48,152 nucleotides of DNA from CAYVUI01 sp964454745 (lineage in GTDB: Bacteria; Planctomycetota; Phycisphaerae; Sedimentisphaerales; Anaerohalosphaeraceae): contig CAYVUI010000016.1 in NCBI GenBank assembly GCA_964454745.1, forward strand, positions 1 through 48,152, given 5' to 3'. The notes beneath the pieces were generated by a model that was not told where the DNA came from, searched no databases, and saw only the letters and a list, made by a program, of their open reading frames with translations. Position 1 is the stretch's first letter. Each line of letters begins with the position of its first letter. Positions 42,441-48,152 of the stretch are shown piece by piece. A program made the position numbers and the translations under genes.

Positions 42441-44066
42441 TTAGAAGACTGCCCCGGAAAACAGGAAGTATAGAACCAGCATTACGATAATGAGCAATCC
42501 GCTTAATAACTTGTAATTTCCGATGCCGGGCCATCCTTTATCCCGCAGCGGCTCCAGGGGAGACTTCCAAACCAGTTTTGCCTTTTCATCCGTCAGCGGC
42601 TCGGGGCAAATCAGGGAACCGGTCAGCATAATCACGGCACAAATACACGCCAGGCCGAAACCTGCGAGCATAAACGGGACATTCCACCAGTCGTATCCTC
42701 TAAAGTCGATGATAAATACGGTCAAGCCCATCAGGGATCCAATGACCATTGTAAGAATTGAACCCATGGAACTTGCCTTTTTCCAGAATACACCAAACAG
42801 GAAAACGACGGTAATCGGCGGGGCGATATAGCTGATCGAGGCACTGATGCCCTGAAACACGGTAGGAAATTTTCCGCAAAACGGAGACCATATTACCGCC
42901 AGAACCATACATACAAAGGTGACCACCCGGCCGATAATCACCAGTTTTCGTTCAGAAGTTTGCGGTTGGAAGCGTTTGTACAGGTCATACGTAAACAGTG
43001 TTGCAGCGGAGTTGAGCGCCCCGGATACAGTACTCATCAGAGCGGCCATCAGGGCCGCAGCGATCAGGCCTTTTAACCCGACCGGCAAAAGCTCGGTAAT
43101 CATGTGGGAATAGGTCTGGGCGGCATTTACGGTACCGTCATCATTTAGCGGCATAGCGCCGATGAGGCCTTTGTTAACCAGGGCAAAACAGATCAAACCG
43201 GGCAGGACGAAAATAAACACCGGCAGAATCTTGATAAACCCGGCAAACAGCGGGCCGACACGGGCATGGTTCTCATCTTTTGCACCCAGAACCCGCTGGA
43301 CGATGGTCTGGTCCGTGCACCAGTACCAGATGCCGATGATCGGGTATCCAAGCAGTACCGAATACCACGGAAGGCCCGATGGGTCGCCCTTGGGGCGAAG
43401 AACGGTAAGCTTGACCGGCTCGATGGCTTCGGTCAGGCCGGACCAGCCGCCGACTTTGTCGAAGCTGATCGCCGTCAGGATAATTGCACCGAGCAGCAGG
43501 ATGATCGTCTGGACCGATTCAGTCAGTACCACGGCCATGAGTCCGCCGACGATGGTGTAAAGGCCTGTCAGCGCGGCGATCAGGATGATACTGACCATTT
43601 TATCAATTCCGAATATCCCCTCGATTACCACGGCCCCGGCATAGAGCGAAAAGCCGATGTGGATGAACACGGCGGAAATGATCGATAAAAAGGCGAGCCA
43701 GTCCCGGCTGGCACGGCTGTAACGCTGTTCAAGAAAGTCCGGCAGAGTCGTAACATTCGACCGGATGTAAAAAGGGGCGAAAAACAATGCCAGGATAATC
43801 AGGGTAAACGGGGCCATCCATTCGAAGTTGCCGAACGCCAGGCCGTTGGTGTAGCCTTCTTCGGCAAGGCTGACCAGGTGAACGGTTGAGATATTGGTGG
43901 CAAACAGGGCCAGGCCGATCACCGGCCAGGTCAGGCTTTTGCCCGCGAGGAAATACTCATTGGCACCTTCGGTCTTCTTTTTGCGAAGACCAGCCCAGCA
44001 GCCAAGACCCACTACAAAGAGAAAGTAAATGACAATAATTGCTGTGTCTACAAAACCAATGTTCAT
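42441..44066 (-). CDS. SGLT-type sodium/solute symporter
   Basis: An inner-membrane symporter of 541 residues with about fourteen membrane segments, in the sodium:solute symporter family. FLAGKSLTWPVIGLALFATN carries sodium-site residues, IIGIWYWCTDQTIVQRVLGAKD is the signature of the SGLT branch, and AALMAALMSTVSGALNSAATL covers the second sodium-site helix. Sugar uptake is likely. It is a single gene divergent from a beta-helix glycosidase, and AAGGAG precedes the ATG. Confidence 0.94.
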   Translation of the reverse strand: MNIGFVDTAIIVIYFLFVVGLGCWAGLRKKKTEGANEYFLAGKSLTWPVIGLALFATNISTVHLVSLAEEGYTNGLAFGNFEWMAPFTLIILALFFAPFYIRSNVTTLPDFLEQRYSRASRDWLAFLSIISAVFIHIGFSLYAGAVVIEGIFGIDKMVSIILIAALTGLYTIVGGLMAVVLTESVQTIILLLGAIILTAISFDKVGGWSGLTEAIEPVKLTVLRPKGDPSGLPWYSVLLGYPIIGIWYWCTDQTIVQRVLGAKDENHARVGPLFAGFIKILPVFIFVLPGLICFALVNKGLIGAMPLNDDGTVNAAQTYSHMITELLPVGLKGLIAAALMAALMSTVSGALNSAATLFTYDLYKRFQPQTSERKLVIIGRVVTFVCMVLAVIWSPFCGKFPTVFQGISASISYIAPPITVVFLFGVFWKKASSMGSILTMVIGSLMGLTVFIIDFRGYDWWNVPFMLAGFGLACICAVIMLTGSLICPEPLTDEKAKLVWKSPLEPLRDKGWPGIGNYKLLSGLLIIVMLVLYFLFSGAVF

Positions 44067-44133
44067 TGTTTTCTCCTTATCCCCCGGCTCATCTTTTTAA
44101 AAACCGTACCCTGTTTTATTACGTAAGTCCGGC

Positions 44134-44162
44134 ATTGTAATTGCTGTCTCTGCATTCCGCAA
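44134..44162 (-). promoter_or_regulatory. Candidate promoter of the symporter gene
   Basis: On the minus strand TTGCGG (44162-44157) and TACAAT (44139-44134) are 17 bases apart, with a leader of about 60 bases before the ATG. Confidence 0.45.
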
Positions 44163-44185
44163 GACAATTTCCCATTAGAAAGGTC

Positions 44186-44214
44186 TTGAAAATGCCAATT
44201 GTTACAGATATGAT
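44186..44214 (+). promoter_or_regulatory. Sigma-70-type promoter of the beta-helix glycosidase gene
   Basis: TTGAAA (44186-44191) and TATGAT (44209-44214) are 17 bases apart. The predicted start near 44221 leaves a leader of about 34 bases with GAAAGGGA before the ATG. Confidence 0.6.
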
Positions 44215-44254
44215 TCGCAAGATTCTTACTTAAAGACCGGCTGAAAGGGATTTT

Positions 44255-46984
44255 ATGAAAAATCGCACATCAAGGCAATTAGGGTTTATTCATAATGTGG
44301 GTTTGAGGGCGTTTTTGGTTTTATTTGCACTTTTGGTGCTGATGGGGGGCGGCTGCAAGAAAAAGCCTGATTCTCGAAATGGTTTGGAGGCGAAGGAGTT
44401 TTTTATCTCCCTTGACGGCAGTGATGAGAATCCGGGAACGAAAGAGGCGCCTTTTGCGACCCTCGAACGGGCCCGGGATGAAATCCGCAAGATGGACCGG
44501 CGAAACATGGAGTATGATTCGGTCATTGTCAATCTCCGGGAAGGTACCTATCCGCTGAACTGGCGGTTTGAACTGCGGCATGAAGATTCCGGGAGTATGT
44601 ATTGCCCGATTGCTTACCGGGCCTATCCTGGTGAAAAGGTTACGCTAAGCGGTGCGAAGCCCGTACTCGGCTGGAAAAAGGTGCAGGATGCTCCCGAAGG
44701 TGTCGAACCCGAGGTTGCGAAAAACCTGTGGCAGGCAAGTATTCCGATCGGCTGGTTTCCGCATTTTCTGTATGTCGAGGGTGAACCGATGCTGCTGGCA
44801 CGGTACCCCAATGAAGGATTCCTCGAAGGCGATGAGGGCATCCAGTTTTTCGGCAATCCGGGTCCGGAGGGTCAGCTTGTTCGCTTTCCGGAGCAAATCC
44901 GGAAGTTTTTGCCATACCTGCCCAACAATGGCGATGTCGAGATGAGCTGGATTCCGATTATATGGGCCAATGGCGTTTCGGTTCTGCGGGATTTTGATGT
45001 TGAAGAAAACACCGCACGCCGGCACAGCAAGAATGTGCTCTACAAGGGCAGCACGAAAAAGGACTGGATGCGGGGCAACCGCTTCCGCCTGCAGAATGCC
45101 CCGGTGTTTATCGATATGCCGGGTGAATTTGCCGTGGATTCACAAAAGGGCATCATTTACCTGTGGCCTAAGGAGGATGGCCTGGAAAATAAAACCGTCC
45201 TGGCTCCAAAGCTGTACGAGCTTGTGCATATCGAAGGGACAGACAAGGGCGGGTATGTCTCCAACATCCTATTCGAAGGCATTACTTTCTCACATACCGA
45301 CCGCATGCCGGAGGATCAGTGGCCCGACCAGTGGCTCAAACGCAACTTTGAGAATCCTGATGCCGCGTTTTTTATTGAGAACGCCCAGCAAATTACCGTC
45401 AGTAATTGTAAGATGCTCCATGTGGGTACCTTTGGCATTACGCTCAATAAAACGGCGAGGGACTGCTGGATCATTGGCAATGAGATCGCCTATACCGGCT
45501 GCGGGGGCATTCAGCTTTTGGGGTACGGCCCGGGGCTGAAATACGAAAATCGAAACAACACGATCTATCGTAACCTGATCCACCACATCGGCAAAAACGA
45601 TTATATGCACAGCGCTGCCGTTTCGCTCTACCAGAGCGGGGGTAACGAAATTTCGTTCAATTATATCTATGATGGTCCGTATGCAGGGATCGTTATGGTA
45701 GGAGCCTATTACGATGATTTAAACGATATGCGCCGCGGCAACTGGACACCCGAACGGGACCTTGTGATTCTTCACACCGATGCCTATGGTAATTTTGAGG
45801 ACCAGTACCAGGTGCGCTGGGAGGACTTGCCCGAGGGATCGTATGAACGCTGGAAGGAAGGGACCGGCACCTTTACGGAACTGGATTTTTCCCGCTATTT
45901 GCACTGCCGGGATAACAAGATTCACCATAATGTTGTTTCCAACTGCATGAACGGACTGGCCGACGGCGGGGCATTATACTGCTGGTGTAACGATTTGGGC
46001 AATGAGTGGTATGAGAATCTCGTTAAGGACAGCGGTGATAAGACAATTTATCTCGACGATGTAATTCATGGAACCGTGCTTCGTGATAACCTCTGCTGGG
46101 GCAAGGGCGGAACAATCACCAAGGGGCAGAACTTCTGGTACGGCAATGAGTTCAGCTACCCCGAGCGGCCGGCAGGTTTTTACCGGCAGCTTGATTATAT
46201 TTATAGTATGATGAAATCCATGGGGGGGTGTCCCGGTGAGATTGATATGGAAATTCCCGTATTCGAGATCGACTGCAGTGATGGACGGCTCTTTTATGAT
46301 TCCCGGCAGGTGGCGATCGATAATTTTACGGATTCGTCCGGGATGGCAGGTTTCCCCGGCGAGTCATCCGCCAAACAGTCGCTCGTGAAGATTTATTATA
46401 CCCTGGATGGCGACGATCCGAGCTCTGACAGCACCCTTTATACCCAGCCGTTTACGATAGACAAAACCACCACCGTCAAGGCCGCAGCGTTTAAGGATGA
46501 CAAGCAGCAGGGGCCGATGGACGTGATTACCTTTACGAAGATCAATCCGCCGCAGGTGCCGGATTTTCCGCTGGATAAGAAACGCGAGAAGAACCGGGTG
46601 GAGTACAGCTTTAGTAAATCGAACCATGCCTGGATGCTGAGCAACCTCGACGGTTATAAAGTCCGCGGGCGAAAATATACGAGGGGTATCGATATGCTCG
46701 GCCGCGACAGGATTACCTGCAAACTGCGGCCCGAGTACAAGCGTTTTGTCGCGATGCTGGCGGCGGATGATTCCTCGGATGTCCGGGCCCAGTGCGTGAT
46801 GGAGATTCTCGTAGACGGTAAAGTGGTGTATACCTCGCCGACGCTGCGGGGTAATGGCCTGCCGGTTCATATGGATGTGCCGATTCCCCCCGGCAGCAGG
46901 GAAATGGTGATCCGCTCGAAGTCATTCGGGCATATGTACTGGAATTATGTGGCCTGGATCCACGCGGGCTTTATGCGGCAGTAG
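44255..46984 (+). CDS. GH141-like right-handed beta-helix lipoprotein with NPCBM
   Basis: A lipoprotein of 909 residues, lipobox near GGGC at residue 34. EFFISLDGSDENPGTKEAPF and LERARDEIR are the N-terminal pattern of GH141-like or other right-handed beta-helix enzymes. The helix extends to about residue 650 (VSNCKMLHVGTFGI, IGNEIAYTGCGGIQLLG, NKIHHNVVSNCMNGLADGGA). Near 695-755, YYTLDGDDPSSDSTLY is a chitobiase C-terminal-type domain. The last 130 residues (YTRGIDMLGRDRI, MEILVDGKVVYTSPTLRG) fit an NPCBM carbohydrate-binding module. GH141 includes alpha-L-fucosidase and xylanase activities; which fits here is open. It is divergent from the sugar symporter. Confidence 0.82.
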   Translation: MKNRTSRQLGFIHNVGLRAFLVLFALLVLMGGGCKKKPDSRNGLEAKEFFISLDGSDENPGTKEAPFATLERARDEIRKMDRRNMEYDSVIVNLREGTYPLNWRFELRHEDSGSMYCPIAYRAYPGEKVTLSGAKPVLGWKKVQDAPEGVEPEVAKNLWQASIPIGWFPHFLYVEGEPMLLARYPNEGFLEGDEGIQFFGNPGPEGQLVRFPEQIRKFLPYLPNNGDVEMSWIPIIWANGVSVLRDFDVEENTARRHSKNVLYKGSTKKDWMRGNRFRLQNAPVFIDMPGEFAVDSQKGIIYLWPKEDGLENKTVLAPKLYELVHIEGTDKGGYVSNILFEGITFSHTDRMPEDQWPDQWLKRNFENPDAAFFIENAQQITVSNCKMLHVGTFGITLNKTARDCWIIGNEIAYTGCGGIQLLGYGPGLKYENRNNTIYRNLIHHIGKNDYMHSAAVSLYQSGGNEISFNYIYDGPYAGIVMVGAYYDDLNDMRRGNWTPERDLVILHTDAYGNFEDQYQVRWEDLPEGSYERWKEGTGTFTELDFSRYLHCRDNKIHHNVVSNCMNGLADGGALYCWCNDLGNEWYENLVKDSGDKTIYLDDVIHGTVLRDNLCWGKGGTITKGQNFWYGNEFSYPERPAGFYRQLDYIYSMMKSMGGCPGEIDMEIPVFEIDCSDGRLFYDSRQVAIDNFTDSSGMAGFPGESSAKQSLVKIYYTLDGDDPSSDSTLYTQPFTIDKTTTVKAAAFKDDKQQGPMDVITFTKINPPQVPDFPLDKKREKNRVEYSFSKSNHAWMLSNLDGYKVRGRKYTRGIDMLGRDRITCKLRPEYKRFVAMLAADDSSDVRAQCVMEILVDGKVVYTSPTLRGNGLPVHMDVPIPPGSREMVIRSKSFGHMYWNYVAWIHAGFMRQ

Positions 46985-47124
46985 GATTAGACATCGTCCG
47001 GGATGAGTTTCAGGGCCTCTTTGGCGGGGATGATCTGCGTTTTGCCGTCCAGCCGGATGACGACATCGTAGCCCAGCAGCGCCTTGCGTTCGTACTCTTC
47101 CTTTACGGCCTGCTGAAGGCATTT
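46965..47124. repeat. Direct repeat copy A (160 bases)
   Basis: This block matches 47431-47590 at an offset of 466 bases with three mismatches (46969, 47092, 47116). It includes the last codons of the beta-helix glycosidase and most of the 59-residue gene. Confidence 0.95.
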
Positions 47125-47166
47125 ACCGGCCTCAATTGCGAATTTAGAGAATTTTTTTGTACTCAT
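46987..47166 (-). CDS. Small antitoxin-like protein, copy A
   Basis: A protein of 59 residues starting MSTKKFSKFAIEAG. EYERKALLGYDVVIRLDGKT and PAKEALKLIPDDV resemble the short proteins (helix, then W/RxDGK strand and P-E end) encoded beside COG4185 zeta-toxin-like ATPases. An antitoxin role is inference. Its ATG overlaps by 23 bases the end of a truncated zeta-toxin-like frame on the same strand, so they were once translated together. Its stop lies 2 bases from the convergent glycosidase stop. The C-terminal 44 residues are identical to copy B. Confidence 0.7.
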   Translation of the reverse strand: MSTKKFSKFAIEAGKCLQQAVKEEYERKALLGYDVVIRLDGKTQIIPAKEALKLIPDDV

Positions 47167-47377
47167 CAGCTACTCTTTTTATTTCATTATAGATATCACT
47201 ATCTATACCATTTATTGTTAATGCTGTCAATTCAAAAACGGGCAAAGGAATTGCGTCGGAATTGTCATAAACAAGAATCCTGCTGCATAGCGGAATATAC
47301 AGATTCAGCAGGTTGTACATGATTCTTGGATATCTGCGGTAGATTGCATCTTTGGGGATATCGTGTGTAAGAAAACT
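47144..47377 (-). pseudogene. Truncated zeta-toxin-like (COG4185) gene, 3' remnant
   Basis: A minus-strand frame of about 77 codons from just after a TAG (47378-47380) to the TAA at 47144-47146. It encodes HDIPKDAIYRRYPRIMYNLL, then NLYIPLCSRILVYDNSD, matching the C-terminal region of zeta-toxin-like ATPases of COG4185 (a G/T-H-x-I-P motif, paired Arg, then Y-DNS). The Walker A half is absent: 53 bases upstream the sequence runs into the second copy of the repeat. Intact homologues are about 190 residues. The overlap with the 59-residue gene supports a former toxin-antitoxin pair. Confidence 0.65.
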
Positions 47378-47430
47378 CTAAGGCCAAAGCGGTTCCATTA
47401 GCCGCACTGTAGAGAAATCGTTAGAGAATA

Positions 47431-47590
47431 CGGGTTTTATGCGGCAGTAGGATTAGACATCGTCCGGGATGAGTTTCAGGGCCTCTTTGGCGGGGATGAT
47501 CTGCGTTTTGCCGTCCAGCCGGATGACGACATCGTAGCCCAGCAGCGCCTTGCGTTCATACTCTTCCTTTACGGCCTGCTGGAGGCATTT
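47431..47590. repeat. Direct repeat copy B (160 bases)
   Basis: The second copy of the block at 46965-47124. It begins with a copy of the last codons of the glycosidase gene (GGGTTTTATGCGGCAGTAG), here without the gene, which shows that copy A is the source. Confidence 0.95.
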
Positions 47591-47632
47591 TTCCGCCTTG
47601 ATGGCAAATTTTGAAGGCTTCTGTTCATTCAT
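47453..47632 (-). CDS. Small antitoxin-like protein, copy B
   Basis: A protein of 59 residues starting MNEQKPSKFAIKAE. From CLQQAVKEEYERKALLGYDV to the end it is identical to copy A. The first 15 residues differ at several places, and the DNA upstream of 47590 differs clearly from copy A. The ATG at 47632 is preferred to upstream starts because the similarity begins there. It starts 40 bases after the HEPN-like gene. Possible antitoxin; partner unknown. Confidence 0.7.
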   Translation of the reverse strand: MNEQKPSKFAIKAEKCLQQAVKEEYERKALLGYDVVIRLDGKTQIIPAKEALKLIPDDV

Positions 47633-47672
47633 TGGTTTTGGGTGTTTCAAAAAAAACTGATTGTTTCTATTA

Positions 47673-48134
47673 CTAATGTTGGCTAAAATACTCTTTCCAC
47701 TCATCATCATATTTTTCGAACAACTCACAAGTATGATCAATTAAATCGAGAACTTTATTAAGTGAATCCACAGAAAATTGAATATATTCATGTTGAAAGC
47801 CATTACTGTCAACCTTTAATTTATATAAAGTATAGCCGTCAGTATGGGCACTCTCCCAATCAGCATGCACAACAGCATTTCTTAGATTGCCAACTTCTTT
47901 TAAAGAATCATATAAAGTTTTGAAAATAGATATTTTAGTTTCTAACAAAAACTGTCTGCCATTTGTTAGTCTCTTGAATAATTCAACTTTTTCATTATAT
48001 GATCTTCCATATATTGCGTGAAGACCTAATTCATCGCAATCCTCATCAAATAACTCACAAATTGTTGAATTAAGGAGTTGTTCAAGAGTGTTAAAACTAT
48101 GTAGGGCTTGCTGAATAATTTGGAAGTTCTTTTT
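47673..48134 (-). CDS. HEPN-like protein, 5' end disrupted or outside window
   Basis: The frame is open over 153 codons from 48134 to the TAG at 47673. LRNAVVHADWE contains R-N-x3-H, the RNase-type HEPN motif, set between two helical regions (LFKRLTNGRQFLLETKISIF and VDSLNKVLDLIDHTCELF) as in HEPN folds. No ATG or GTG exists in frame; the only usual start is a TTG at 47948, which would cut off 62 residues of coherent sequence. Directly upstream is a TAA next to a run of seven A (48130-48136), and the adjacent frame continues as PHPIVKK. A one-base indel there is likely. HEPN proteins often act as RNases in toxin-antitoxin or defence systems, or in nucleotidyltransferase pairs. AT-rich. Confidence 0.6.
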   Translation of the reverse strand, partial: KKNFQIIQQALHSFNTLEQLLNSTICELFDEDCDELGLHAIYGRSYNEKVELFKRLTNGRQFLLETKISIFKTLYDSLKEVGNLRNAVVHADWESAHTDGYTLYKLKVDSNGFQHEYIQFSVDSLNKVLDLIDHTCELFEKYDDEWKEYFSQH

Positions 48135-48152
48135 TTACAATGGGATGGGGTT

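Overview
The window looks like a chromosomal segment of an anaerobic, polysaccharide-degrading Gram-negative bacterium of the PVC group, most likely a planctomycete of the Phycisphaerae/Sedimentisphaerales type, with Lentisphaerota or Kiritimatiellota as alternatives. This is an inference from gene content: secreted multi-domain glycosidases with lipoprotein or Sec signals, a GxGYxYP-type protein, two TRAP transporters, URO-D-like proteins, a prepilin carrying a LamG fold, an oxygen/NO-reducing FprA flavodiiron protein and a MacB-type efflux operon. No rRNA, tRNA or CRISPR array was seen.

Layout. (1) 78-4191: two URO-D/methyltransferase-like proteins around a secreted GxGYxYP-type protein, read from divergent promoters. 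(2) 4202-14516, minus strand: one long operon for a type II secretion / type IV pilus-like machine in the order ATPase, inner-membrane platform, two major-type prepilins separated by a terminator, minor prepilins of H, I, J (with LamG) and K/X type, a PilM-PilN fusion, PilO, and a short secretin. No prepilin peptidase, PilT or PilP is present. (3) 14733-21343: a DUF3313-like lipoprotein, then a plus-strand set with a BioB-like radical SAM enzyme, a TVP38/DedA-type membrane protein, the TIGR04283 and TIGR04282 transferases (split by two AT-rich small lipoprotein genes) and FprA. (4) 21353-36119: a sugar-acid and pectin region. A minus-strand operon carries TRAP dctPQM, an IolB-type isomerase and an IdnO-type dehydrogenase. 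Divergently, GH31 is followed by a second TRAP dctPQM. Convergent to that lie a GH28 polygalacturonase fused to a five-bladed propeller and a second protein sharing that propeller. (5) 36120-36712: an intergenic region with a strong plus-strand promoter, competing hairpins and a terminator, possibly an undescribed RNA. (6) 36713-42330: TolC, membrane-fusion protein, ABC ATPase and MacB permease. (7) 42441-46984: an SGLT-type sodium/sugar symporter divergent from a large secreted right-handed beta-helix glycosidase. (8) 46987-48152: an AT-rich, decaying toxin-antitoxin-like patch with two nearly identical 59-residue genes, a truncated zeta-toxin-like gene and a HEPN-like gene with a probable frameshift.

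How the genes fit together: secreted GH28, GH31, GH141-like and propeller enzymes would cut pectin-like polysaccharide. TRAP and SSS transporters would take up the uronates and sugars, and the IolB/IdnO pair would feed keto-sugar acids into central metabolism. The secretion machine could export the enzymes or bind the substrate through its LamG prepilin. Functions are assigned by recognising motifs by eye; no database search was run.
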